9,161 nucleotides of DNA from an uncultured Prevotella sp. (GTDB lineage: Bacteria > Bacteroidota > Bacteroidia > Bacteroidales > Bacteroidaceae): NCBI GenBank assembly GCA_937880835.1, contig CALGRN010000139.1:1-9161 (forward strand), in the 5' to 3' direction. Under the pieces are notes generated by a model. The model saw only the letters and a list, made by a program, of their open reading frames with translations, searched no databases and was not told where the DNA came from. Of this stretch, positions 1 to 6,169 are shown one piece after another (position 1 is the stretch's first letter; each line of letters starts with the position of its first letter). A program made the translations under genes and the position numbers.

Positions 1-116
1 ATTATCAAAGCGAGCAATATACAAGCGAGATATTTAAATCAATAATCGAGGAAGAGTGTGCGGGCGTGAAGTGTTTTATCGCAAAAACGAACACTAATCC
101 TATAATCTATTTATAA
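1..116 (+). CDS. Nif3-like dinuclear metal center protein, C-terminal end (partial)
   Basis: This is the last 37 codons of a gene that begins before the window. The reading frame starts at base 3 and ends at TAA 114-116. It encodes YQSEQYTSEIF followed by an acidic helix and ends in KTNTNPIIYL. That tail resembles the C-terminus of the Nif3/YbgI family (GTP cyclohydrolase I type 2-like), in which an H-x-x-S/T-E-Q/R-type segment lies near the metal site and the protein often ends in NTNPI-x-Y. The two bases before the frame (AT) are compatible with a His codon, as the family would have. The biochemical role of Nif3 proteins is poorly defined. The next gene starts 3 bp after this stop, so the two are probably one operon, a pairing I recall as common in Bacteroidetes. 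The identification rests on the short tail and this neighbour. Confidence 0.72.
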   Translation, partial: YQSEQYTSEIFKSIIEEECAGVKCFIAKTNTNPIIYL

Positions 117-119
117 ATT

Positions 120-953
120 ATGGCAAAGAAAGAACTTACTGATTTATCTGTTGAAGAGAAACTGAAAACTCTCTATCAGTTGCAGTCAACATTGTCGGCT
201 ATCGACGAAAAGAAGGCTTTGAGGGGCGAGTTGCCGCTCGAAGTGCAGGACCTTGAAGACGAAATAGCCGGTCTTACTATCCGTATTGAGAAGATACAGA
301 ATGACATAGACGAATTCAAAGATGCGGTTTCTAAAAAGAAAGCAGAGATTGTGGAAGCTCAATCAAGTCTCGAACGTTACAGAAAACAGCTTGACGATGT
401 GAAGAACAACAGAGAGTATGACACGCTTACTAAGGAGATTGAATTCCAGACTTTGGAGATAGAGCTTTGCAACAAGAAAATAAAAGAAGCTCAAATAAAG
501 ATTGAAGAGAAGAATGTTGACCTCGTTAAGAATCAGGAATTGATAAACGACCGCAGGCAAGATCTTGAAGAGAAGAAAGGCGAACTTGACGAGATAATGC
601 AGGAAACGCGCGAAGAGGAGGAGAAACTGAGAGAAAAATCAAAAGAGTTTGAAATGAAAATAGAGTCTCGTCTCTTGACAAGTTTCAAACGTATTCGCAA
701 GAATGCCCGCAACGGTCTTGGCATTGTGTATGTTCAGCGTGATGCTTGCGGTGGCTGTTTCAACAAGATACCGCCTCAGCGTCAGTTGGATGTTAAGATG
801 CACAAGAAAATTATCGTGTGCGAGTATTGCGGAAGAATCATGATTGATCCTGAACTTGCAGGTGTAAAATTTGACAATGTTGCAGCGCAAGAGAAACCGA
901 AACGCAAACGTTCCGTACGTAAAAAGGCGGACGAAGAAGCTGATGCTAATTGA
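120..953 (+). CDS. Coiled-coil C4-type zinc ribbon protein
   Basis: The 277-residue protein has two parts. Residues about 10-190 are almost entirely charged helix rich in Glu, Lys, Leu and Gln, predicted to form a long coiled coil or helical hairpin. A C-terminal zinc ribbon follows, with CGGC at residues 210-213 and CEYC at 234-237, the four expected metal ligands, separated by a short strand-rich segment (FNKIPPQ). This matches the zf-RING_7/DUF164-type C4 zinc ribbon family, usually about 230-280 residues, with proposed roles in nucleic-acid or envelope-associated functions but no settled activity. The last 20 or so residues are a basic then acidic tail that looks disordered. There is no signal peptide or membrane segment, so it should be cytoplasmic. 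The ATG lies 3 bp after the Nif3-like stop, which supports this start and co-transcription. A strong terminator lies about 50 bp downstream. Confidence 0.88.
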   Translation: MAKKELTDLSVEEKLKTLYQLQSTLSAIDEKKALRGELPLEVQDLEDEIAGLTIRIEKIQNDIDEFKDAVSKKKAEIVEAQSSLERYRKQLDDVKNNREYDTLTKEIEFQTLEIELCNKKIKEAQIKIEEKNVDLVKNQELINDRRQDLEEKKGELDEIMQETREEEEKLREKSKEFEMKIESRLLTSFKRIRKNARNGLGIVYVQRDACGGCFNKIPPQRQLDVKMHKKIIVCEYCGRIMIDPELAGVKFDNVAAQEKPKRKRSVRKKADEEADAN

Positions 954-973
954 TACATGAATATTTTTGATAC

Positions 974-994
974 TGTTGCACATTCTGTGTAACA
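974..994. repeat. Small hairpin after the zinc ribbon gene
   Basis: TGTTGCACA at 974-982 and TGTGTAACA at 986-994 can pair over nine positions, with one G-U wobble and a three-base loop. It sits between the zinc ribbon stop codon and the main terminator and has no T-tract of its own. It may help stabilise the mRNA end or may be chance. Confidence 0.35.
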
Positions 995-1005
995 AGTAAT
1001 TTCTT

Positions 1006-1055
1006 AAATAAAGGCATTGATTTTATACAGTAAAGTCAATGCCTTTATTTTATTT
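1006..1055 (+). terminator. Rho-independent terminator of the nif3-like/zinc ribbon operon
   Basis: AAATAAAGGCATTGA at 1006-1020 is perfectly complementary to TCAATGCCTTTATTT at 1036-1050. Five further pairs inside (one G-U) leave a five-base loop around 1026-1030. A T-rich stretch continues to about 1057. It lies 52 bp after the zinc ribbon stop codon. The flanking A-run and T-run could let it work on both strands. Confidence 0.88.
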
Positions 1056-1196
1056 ATATGTTAAGACGGATATCAATAAACAGGCTTGATATAACGACAT
1101 TCAAATCCGTATTTACATATCCGGAAATTATATATAAGAGGTATGAATACGATAAATTAATATGGTTGAAAATCATCAGTTTAAAAGACGTATTTC

Positions 1197-1277
1197 AAAA
1201 GTTATTGTTTTGCATCGCAAAAGCTATCCTTTTGAGTCCTGAAAGTTATACTTTTGCGATGCAAAACAATAGCTTTT
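1197..1277. repeat. Large palindromic repeat element, possibly a dispersed Prevotella-type intergenic repeat
   Basis: TATTGTTTTGCATCGCAAAAG at 1203-1223 (21 bases, given to define the arm) is the exact reverse complement of 1251-1271. The arms extend outward through one G-U wobble to 1197 and 1277, giving a 27-pair stem. The 27-base interior (1224-1250) contains a smaller imperfect hairpin, with CTTTT at 1229-1233 facing GAAAG at 1241-1245. Its motif vocabulary (GCAAAAG, CTATCCTTTTG, CTTTTGC) has an alternating, nested-palindrome layout. I recall similar sequences scattered between genes in Prevotella genomes, but that is memory and was not searched. It has no terminator-like T-tract beyond the stem itself and lies between two separate terminators, so it is better read as a dispersed repeat than as a terminator. 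Confidence 0.72.
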
Positions 1278-1356
1278 TAAAAATCATTTGTAATGTCCAT
1301 AATCTGTTCTATTTTAAGGTTAGTTCGACTAATTATCACTTATAAAACTATCATAG

Positions 1357-1416
1357 ATTATAAAACAACGGTTCGAAAAAGTGGTTTTATCCTTTTCCGA
1401 ACCGTTGTTTTATAAT
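1357..1416 (-). terminator. Terminator of the cyd operon
   Basis: The 19 bases at 1357-1375 are perfectly complementary to 1398-1416 (core AACAACGGTTCG against CGAACCGTTGTT). A few more pairs are possible inside, around a 10-16 base loop. On the minus strand it begins 43 bp after the stop codon of the prolyl isomerase gene. The T-run (TTTTATAAT) is the outer part of the 3' arm. The matching A-rich outer arm means it could also act on plus-strand transcripts. Confidence 0.8.
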
Positions 1417-1459
1417 TAAAATCCGCTGTCAGCTCTACTCTTCCGAACTGTTTGCCGTA

Positions 1460-2140
1460 TTATTCTATCAGAGTCGCCTTTCTTATTCTAACATCAAGCA
1501 GTGGACGATCGTTGCTGTCCTTAGCTGCATTCTGGATTTTATCAACCACGTCAAGCCCTTCCAATACTTCTCCGAAAACAGTATATTGACCGTCAAGATG
1601 AGGAATACCACCCTTTGTTTTATAGATTTCTCGCACTTCGGGAGAGAATTTCACTGCTCCTTTGGTAGCTTTGCTTACACGCTCTTGGATGTTATCCATT
1701 TGATAATCGGTTAGTCGCCTACCCCAACAAATGTAAAACTGAAATGACGACGAGAAGCGTTCGGGGTTGGTATCGTCCCCTTCACGTGCCGCAGCAACAG
1801 CTCCGCGCTTGTGTATCAACTGCGGATATAATATCTCGGCAGGTATCTTTACCGACTCGGGAGAGTCTCCGAGCATCTCTCCGGGCTTTGCATTTCGACT
1901 GGCAGTGTCGCCGGTCTGTATCATGAAATCTCTTATCACACGATGAAAAAGCACACCGTCGTATATGCCTTCACGCACGTTTTTCAGGAAGTTATCGCGA
2001 TGCAGAGGCGTATTATCATAGAGAGCAATCACTATTCTTCCGGAATCTGTCTCCAACAACACTTTATTGCGCATGCTTTCCTGCGCCATAAAAGGAATTA
2101 CCATAAACAGCAATGCTGCCGTAAACAATAATCTTTTCAT
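1460..2140 (-). CDS. Secreted cyclophilin-type peptidyl-prolyl cis-trans isomerase
   Basis: It catalyses cis-trans isomerisation of proline peptide bonds and so assists protein folding, here probably outside the cytoplasm. Read from the ATG at 2140 the protein has 226 residues. It starts with a signal peptide (MKRLLFTAALLFMVIPFMA, likely cut before QES) and continues as one cyclophilin domain. The core motif FHRVIRDFMIQTGD lies at about residues 65-78, with the catalytic Arg at 67. QFYI lies near 134-137 and YTVFGEV near 186-192. The position of the classical cyclosporin-binding Trp is His (HLDGQYTVFG), as I recall is usual in bacterial forms. An insertion between QFYI and HLDG carries DYQMD and is also familiar from Bacteroidetes enzymes. 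In most relatives a Ser precedes QFYI; here it is Phe. An in-frame ATG at 2152 would add four residues and overlap cydB by 11 bp. I chose 2140 because it gives a clean signal peptide and follows the cydB stop by one base. It is the last gene of the cyd operon. Confidence 0.9.
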   Translation of the reverse strand: MKRLLFTAALLFMVIPFMAQESMRNKVLLETDSGRIVIALYDNTPLHRDNFLKNVREGIYDGVLFHRVIRDFMIQTGDTASRNAKPGEMLGDSPESVKIPAEILYPQLIHKRGAVAAAREGDDTNPERFSSSFQFYICWGRRLTDYQMDNIQERVSKATKGAVKFSPEVREIYKTKGGIPHLDGQYTVFGEVLEGLDVVDKIQNAAKDSNDRPLLDVRIRKATLIE

Positions 2141-2141
2141 A

Positions 2142-3284
2142 TCAATATGCATGGTCTCTTTTTATTTCATCTTTGTCTATCTTCTTGCTGTCAATAGCTC
2201 TCCAAGCATAGAAGATATAGGCAAGAACAAACGGAATTATGAGAGATACTACCGACATGGTGCGAAGTGTGAACTCGCTGCTGCTACTGTTGGCAATGGT
2301 AAGAGAACTTTGAAGGTCTGCATTAGACGGATAATAAGCCGTATTGTTCCAACCTGCATTGAGAAGAAGCACAAGTACGACGAGCACAACGCCTATACCG
2401 CCTGCCCAAATTCCTTTTGTGTATGTCTTGCTGTAAGCCGTGCGGACTATTGCAAAAAGCAAAAGCACGACTCCAACTAACATAACAGCCGTCAGATACC
2501 ACATATCAATGAAATTGTGGAGATACTTCATAGATTCCATTGAGATTATTCCTGTATCAGGATCGTAGGCATAACCGTCTTTAAGCAATGTACGAACAAG
2601 GAATGACAGGAAAAGGACGAGGAAAGGAATAGCATTGTATATTATCTGACTACGGCAACGACAACGTATGTTATCATCGTTTATGTTGTTTGTTATATAC
2701 AATATTCCAAGTATTCGGGCAAGAAAGAATACAGCAAGACCGAATATCAGATTCCATATATCAAGCAAAGCGTCAAGTCCGCAACTTGCGTTAGCCCAGC
2801 GACTTATAATGGGCTGTATGTCGTTCGTGATATTACCCTTATCAACAATGAAGTTAGAACCATTGAAGAAAGTGGCAACAGCGCCTCCGAGCAGCAATGG
2901 TCCTACTATGCCGTTGATAATGAGAAACCATTGGAAAGTGCGTGCACCGAAGATATTTCCGAGTTTGTTCTGAAACTCATAACTGACAGCCTGCAACACA
3001 AACGAGAAAAGAATGATCATCCAAAGCCAATAAGCACCTCCGAAACTCGTGCTGTAAAACAATGGGAAAGATGCAAAGAACGCACCTCCGAAAGTAACAA
3101 GCGTAGTGAAAGTAAACTCCCATTTACGGCCGGTACTGTTGACAACCAAGCGGCGTTCCTCTTCCGTTTTGCCAAGACTGAAAAGAAGAGAGTTTGCACC
3201 TTGAACAAACATAAGGAAAACCAATAATGCTCCTAACAGTGAAACGAGAAACCACCAATATTGTTGAAAAAATGTATATGTCAT
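2142..3284 (-). CDS. cydB: Cytochrome bd ubiquinol oxidase subunit II
   Basis: Subunit II of the cytochrome bd quinol:oxygen oxidoreductase in the inner membrane; it pairs with CydA, which carries the three hemes. The 380-residue length is normal for the family. The sequence is a series of about eight to nine hydrophobic helices. The N-terminal segment QQYWWFLVSLLGALLV aligns with the E. coli WWLLVGVLL helix. ERRLVVNSTGRKWEF at about residues 43-57 aligns with ERRIMINSIAPHWDG, so the well-known Trp-Asp pair is Trp55-Glu56 here. The end (SEFTLRTMSVVSLIIPFVLAY, near 336-356, then a polar tail with KIDKDEIKRDHAY) aligns with the E. coli C-terminus. The acidic residues of the first E. coli helix (TDGFD) are replaced by uncharged ones (MFVQG). 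The start is 20 bp after the cydA stop; the stop is one base before the isomerase ATG. Alignments to E. coli are from memory. Confidence 0.95.
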   Translation of the reverse strand: MTYTFFQQYWWFLVSLLGALLVFLMFVQGANSLLFSLGKTEEERRLVVNSTGRKWEFTFTTLVTFGGAFFASFPLFYSTSFGGAYWLWMIILFSFVLQAVSYEFQNKLGNIFGARTFQWFLIINGIVGPLLLGGAVATFFNGSNFIVDKGNITNDIQPIISRWANASCGLDALLDIWNLIFGLAVFFLARILGILYITNNINDDNIRCRCRSQIIYNAIPFLVLFLSFLVRTLLKDGYAYDPDTGIISMESMKYLHNFIDMWYLTAVMLVGVVLLLFAIVRTAYSKTYTKGIWAGGIGVVLVVLVLLLNAGWNNTAYYPSNADLQSSLTIANSSSSEFTLRTMSVVSLIIPFVLAYIFYAWRAIDSKKIDKDEIKRDHAY

Positions 3285-3304
3285 AATTATATATTGTTTA
3301 GAGG

Positions 3305-4876
3305 TTATTCTTCTTTATCGGAATACTCTGGTCCTTTCTTTATCTGCTTTAAGAGAATACTGAGTTCTACTGCCAGCAGCACGGTGAAAAGTATCAGGAA
3401 AATAAAGAATGTAAGTGCTACTGCACTTGAATGCAAATCGGAAACGGCAACCCATGTGGGCAACATGTCTTGAATTGTCCACGGTTGGCGTGCAAATTCG
3501 GCAACCAACCAGCCCGATTCACTCGCAATATATGCCAAAGGCAGCATGGCAATACCAAGCCAAAGTATCCATTTATATTTTGATATGTCTTTCTTATATA
3601 CCAAGAACAAGGCGACGGCAAAGAACAGAATGAACAATGCCCCCAATCCTACCATTACGCGGAATGCCCAGAAACATACTGGAATATAAGGCACAATCTG
3701 GGCTGCATCCTTAATATATCCGTATCCGAAATATTTCATATTGTCTTCGAGTACCAAACGGTTTTTCTCCGCTTCAGCATTGTTGCCTGCCTTTTTTGCA
3801 TTGCGGTATGAGCTTAATGCCGTTATAGCCATCTTTCCACGCTCTATTTTCTCATCAAGACTTATTGCTTTCTCGCCGTTCGGCATTGTATATCCACCTT
3901 TTATTATGTCGTTGACTCCCGGCACAAAACCATGCAGGTCGCGTGTAGCAAGAAAAGAAAGAGCATAAGGAACGGCAAGTCTGAACGGCGGTTCTTTCTC
4001 GTTAACATAATCAGGTTGTTCAAAAGGGTTGACGAGAGCGGCAACAGTCAGACTCTGATCAGTACCGCCATTGTATAATGCTTCCATAGCAGCTAATTTC
4101 ATAGGTTGCACCTGTGACACCATATAAGCAGAATTGTCACCGGTCATTGCTGCAAGAAGCGAAGCGAAAAGTCCTACGGCAGAGCCAATCTTAATGCTTT
4201 CCTTTGCGAGCTTCTTTTCACGTTTTTTTATAAGATACCAACAACTTACAGCCACCGTAAACGCAGCTCCTACTATCCATGACGATGTTACTGTATGGAA
4301 AAATTTATCTATTGCAAAAGGAGATAAGGCAATTTCGGCAAAATTTACCATTTCGTTTCTCATTGTGTCAGGATTGAACTCGCATCCCACAGGATATTGC
4401 ATCCAAGCGTTAGCAACAAGAATCCACCATGCCGAAAGAGTTGCCCCAATTCCTACAAGCCATGTTGAAGCCAAATGGAAACCGGCAGATACTTTATTCC
4501 ATCCGAAGAACATAACGGCAACAAATGTTGATTCCATGAAGAAAGCGACAATTCCTTCGATAGCAAGAGGAGCACCGAAGATGTCGCCGACAAACCAAGA
4601 ATAGTTGCTCCAATTAGTACCAAACTCAAATTCAAGAATGATACCGGTTGCCACACCCATAGCGAAGTTTATTCCGAAAAGTTTTTGCCAGAAGCGTGCG
4701 GCATCCTTCCAGAAACTCTTTTTTGTGCGATAATAGCATGTTTCCATAATGCCCATGATAACCGCCAATCCTAATGTCAGAGGAACAAACAGCCAGTGAT
4801 ATATTGCCGTAAGAGCAAACTGGGCTCTTGACCAATCAATAGTTCCGGCATCAATGGTTAACAGTAGATTTTGCAT
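3305..4876 (-). CDS. cydA: Cytochrome bd ubiquinol oxidase subunit I
   Basis: The heme-bearing subunit of the bd oxidase, which takes electrons from quinol and reduces oxygen to water. All diagnostic residues I checked are present. His27 in FALTAIYHWLFVPLTLG is the heme b595 ligand. Glu107 and Glu115 lie in the GAPLAIEG...MES stretch. His194 in KFFHTVTSSW and Met408 in FRVMVGLG are the heme b558 ligands. Lys260 and Glu265 in KLAAMEA belong to the quinol-binding Q-loop, and Glu460 in ESGWLVAEFARQPW is the counterpart of E. coli Glu445. Offsets to E. coli numbering are consistent (+8 before the Q-loop, +15 after it). At 523 residues, with about 140 residues between KLAAMEA and the Met408 helix, it belongs to the long Q-loop class. 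The ATG at 4874-4876 follows the DUF4492 stop by 29 bp. Oxygen-responsive control is likely, but I could not identify an operator. Confidence 0.97.
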   Translation of the reverse strand: MQNLLLTIDAGTIDWSRAQFALTAIYHWLFVPLTLGLAVIMGIMETCYYRTKKSFWKDAARFWQKLFGINFAMGVATGIILEFEFGTNWSNYSWFVGDIFGAPLAIEGIVAFFMESTFVAVMFFGWNKVSAGFHLASTWLVGIGATLSAWWILVANAWMQYPVGCEFNPDTMRNEMVNFAEIALSPFAIDKFFHTVTSSWIVGAAFTVAVSCWYLIKKREKKLAKESIKIGSAVGLFASLLAAMTGDNSAYMVSQVQPMKLAAMEALYNGGTDQSLTVAALVNPFEQPDYVNEKEPPFRLAVPYALSFLATRDLHGFVPGVNDIIKGGYTMPNGEKAISLDEKIERGKMAITALSSYRNAKKAGNNAEAEKNRLVLEDNMKYFGYGYIKDAAQIVPYIPVCFWAFRVMVGLGALFILFFAVALFLVYKKDISKYKWILWLGIAMLPLAYIASESGWLVAEFARQPWTIQDMLPTWVAVSDLHSSAVALTFFIFLILFTVLLAVELSILLKQIKKGPEYSDKEE

Positions 4877-4905
4877 AACTTTTATTTATTAATTGGTTTT
4901 AACTT

Positions 4906-5133
4906 TCAATTCTCATGTGAACGTTCTATCATCTCGCTTGAAACATAATCGTCTTCATATCCTTCCTTTGCGTTTTCTTTTATAAAATTAGGGAAAAAGA
5001 ACAGTTTAAGGATAAAAAACATGATAAAGAGTTTTATAAGTATGATTAGCCATAAAGTCTTTCCCAACCTCATATTCTTGAAGCCGTCGTAATATAAATC
5101 ATATACCCGATAAAAGAAATTAGACTTGTTCAT
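4906..5133 (-). CDS. DUF4492 family small membrane protein, first gene of the cyd operon
   Basis: A 75-residue protein with one strong hydrophobic segment at about residues 27-48 (WLIILIKLFIMFFILKLFFF). Before it comes an aromatic, positively charged N-terminus (NKSNFFYRVYDLYYDGF, then RLGK); after it comes an acidic tail. This is the pattern I recognise as DUF4492, which in Bacteroidetes sits directly upstream of cydA. The function is not established. Small single-helix proteins such as CydX stabilise bd oxidase in other bacteria, and its place at the head of this operon makes an analogous role plausible; that is inference, as the sequence is not visibly similar to CydX. The ATG at 5131-5133 is the right start: the TTG one codon upstream adds nothing, and a Bacteroidetes -7 element lies 19 bp upstream. 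The gap to cydA is 29 bp. Confidence 0.85.
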   Translation of the reverse strand: MNKSNFFYRVYDLYYDGFKNMRLGKTLWLIILIKLFIMFFILKLFFFPNFIKENAKEGYEDDYVSSEMIERSHEN

Positions 5134-5152
5134 CAATAAAACAATTTATTTG

Positions 5153-5160
5153 CAAAGATA
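5153..5160 (-). promoter_or_regulatory. Candidate -7 promoter element for the cyd operon
   Basis: On the minus strand these bases read TATCTTTG, a full match to the Bacteroidetes TAnnTTTG element, 19 bp before the DUF4492 ATG. A TTTG occurs upstream, but at 13 bp it is too close to be an ideal -33 element. The predicted mRNA leader would be short, about 10-15 bases. Confidence 0.55.
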
Positions 5161-5241
5161 CTATAATAATTCCAAACTTGTTCTTTATTTCCTCAAAAAT
5201 GCTAAAATTTAATATTATAAACGTTTGATAACTTGTTTTCT

Positions 5242-5272
5242 TTTGGCTTTATGGATAAAAACTATAAATTTG
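5242..5272 (+). promoter_or_regulatory. Bacteroidetes-type promoter of the efflux operon
   Basis: TTTG at 5242-5245 and TAAATTTG at 5265-5272 match the -33 and -7 consensus elements with a 19 bp spacer, the expected distance. The predicted transcription start is near 5278, about 20 bp before the ATG at 5297. This excludes the upstream in-frame TTG at 5225 as the start of the first gene. Confidence 0.72.
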
Positions 5273-5296
5273 CATTTGTTTTTTAAGCATGAAAAT

Positions 5297-6169
5297 ATGA
5301 ATAAGAAAGTTTTAATTCCAATTATTATTTTAGTTGTTATCCTGACAGGCGGTGTCGTATATTTGGCAAGCAGTCTTGACAAACAGAAGCAAGCCAACAA
5401 GGATATGCAGGAACTTGCAGAGCTTGACAAAAAAGAAATGGAAAACGAATATAAGCAATTTGCCGATCAATACAGCGAAATGAAAACGCAAATAAACAAC
5501 GACTCCATTATAGAACAGCTTACACAAGAACAGCTAAAAACACAAAAACTGCTTGAAGAACTACGGCGGGTTAAAAGCACGGATGCAAGAGAAATCACGC
5601 GTTTGAAGCGTGAACTTGCAACAGTCAGAAAGGTGTTGCGGAGCTATGTCATTGAAATAGATTCACTGAACAGGCTGAATCAGAACCTTACAGAAGAAAA
5701 CACTCGTGTAAAAGGACAATATGCGGAAGCCACAAAGCAGATAGAAGGACTCAATTCTGAAAAAGCATCGCTGTCTGAGAAAGTAGCAATCGCATCACAG
5801 CTTGATGCTACGGGAATTAACATGATACCTAAAAACAAACGCGGAAAAGCTATTGATAATATGAAAAAATGCAAGACTATACAGGTGAACTTCACAATAG
5901 CTAAAAATGTTACGGCAAAGAATGGCATACGTTCAATATATGTTCGCATTATGACACCTACCGGAAAAGTTCTTAATGGTGGAGGAACATTCCCTTATGA
6001 GAATAAATCCTTGCAGTATTCAATGAAGAAAAACATTGAATACGGAGGTCAGGAAACACCCGTTTCAACATATTGGAATGTATCGGAATTTCTTAGCGGA
6101 GGCGTTTATCAAGTCAGTGTGTTTGCTGATGGAAATATGATTGGAGCGAGAAACTTTACATTTAAATAG
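5297..6169 (+). CDS. Membrane-anchored coiled-coil protein of unknown function, first gene of the efflux operon
   Basis: I do not recognise a named family. The 290-residue protein has three parts. A short basic N-terminus and one hydrophobic helix at residues 4-26 (VLIPIIILVVILTGGVVYLA) should act as a signal anchor. Residues about 27-168 are a long charged helix with Leu/Ile heptad character, predicted coiled coil, with a possible break near 66-72. Residues about 192-290 look like a compact beta-rich domain (IQVNFTIAKN, IRSIYVRIMTPTGKVL, YQVSVFADGNMIGARNFTFK). The topology suggests that the coiled coil and beta domain lie in the periplasm. The stop codon directly abuts the tolC-like ATG with no spacing, which implies translational coupling and a linked function. 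It could be an envelope spacer or scaffold for the exporter. Automatic tools may label it SMC-like because of the coiled coil, which would be misleading. The start at 5297 is fixed by the promoter at 5242-5272. Confidence 0.85.
   Translation: MNKKVLIPIIILVVILTGGVVYLASSLDKQKQANKDMQELAELDKKEMENEYKQFADQYSEMKTQINNDSIIEQLTQEQLKTQKLLEELRRVKSTDAREITRLKRELATVRKVLRSYVIEIDSLNRLNQNLTEENTRVKGQYAEATKQIEGLNSEKASLSEKVAIASQLDATGINMIPKNKRGKAIDNMKKCKTIQVNFTIAKNVTAKNGIRSIYVRIMTPTGKVLNGGGTFPYENKSLQYSMKKNIEYGGQETPVSTYWNVSEFLSGGVYQVSVFADGNMIGARNFTFK

Larger units (their letters stand above)
1056..1459. other. Gene-free region between converging operons
   Basis: These roughly 400 bp separate the terminators of the converging operons. 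The AT-rich sequence holds one large palindromic repeat (1197-1277) and the terminator of the minus-strand operon (1357-1416). A 95-codon open frame at 1058-1345 runs straight through the palindrome, has no recognisable domain and is not accepted as a gene. I saw no tRNA, promoter or other structure in 1060-1190. Confidence 0.6.

Noticed and set aside
639..995. A 118-codon minus-strand open frame over the zinc ribbon gene
   Set aside because: It is antisense to a well-supported gene, low in complexity, and has no recognisable domain.
1058..1345. A 95-codon plus-strand open frame between the converging operons
   Set aside because: It is read through the large palindrome, has no domain, signal or plausible start context, and begins in the tail of a terminator. 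It looks like a repeat-derived spurious frame.
1006..1416. A CRISPR array or riboswitch in the hairpin-rich spacer
   Set aside because: There are three different hairpins with no shared repeat unit and no regular spacing, and no gene starts downstream on either strand for a riboswitch to control.
2067..2480. A 137-codon plus-strand open frame across the cydB and isomerase boundary
   Set aside because: It is antisense to two supported genes and has no family resemblance.
4134..4604. A 156-codon plus-strand open frame inside cydA
   Set aside because: It is antisense to a cydA gene that keeps every ligand residue; it is a by-product of codon bias.
5225..5296. A 24-residue N-terminal extension of the coiled-coil protein from TTG
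   Set aside because: The promoter elements at 5242-5272 lie inside it, and the ATG at 5297 gives a normal signal anchor.
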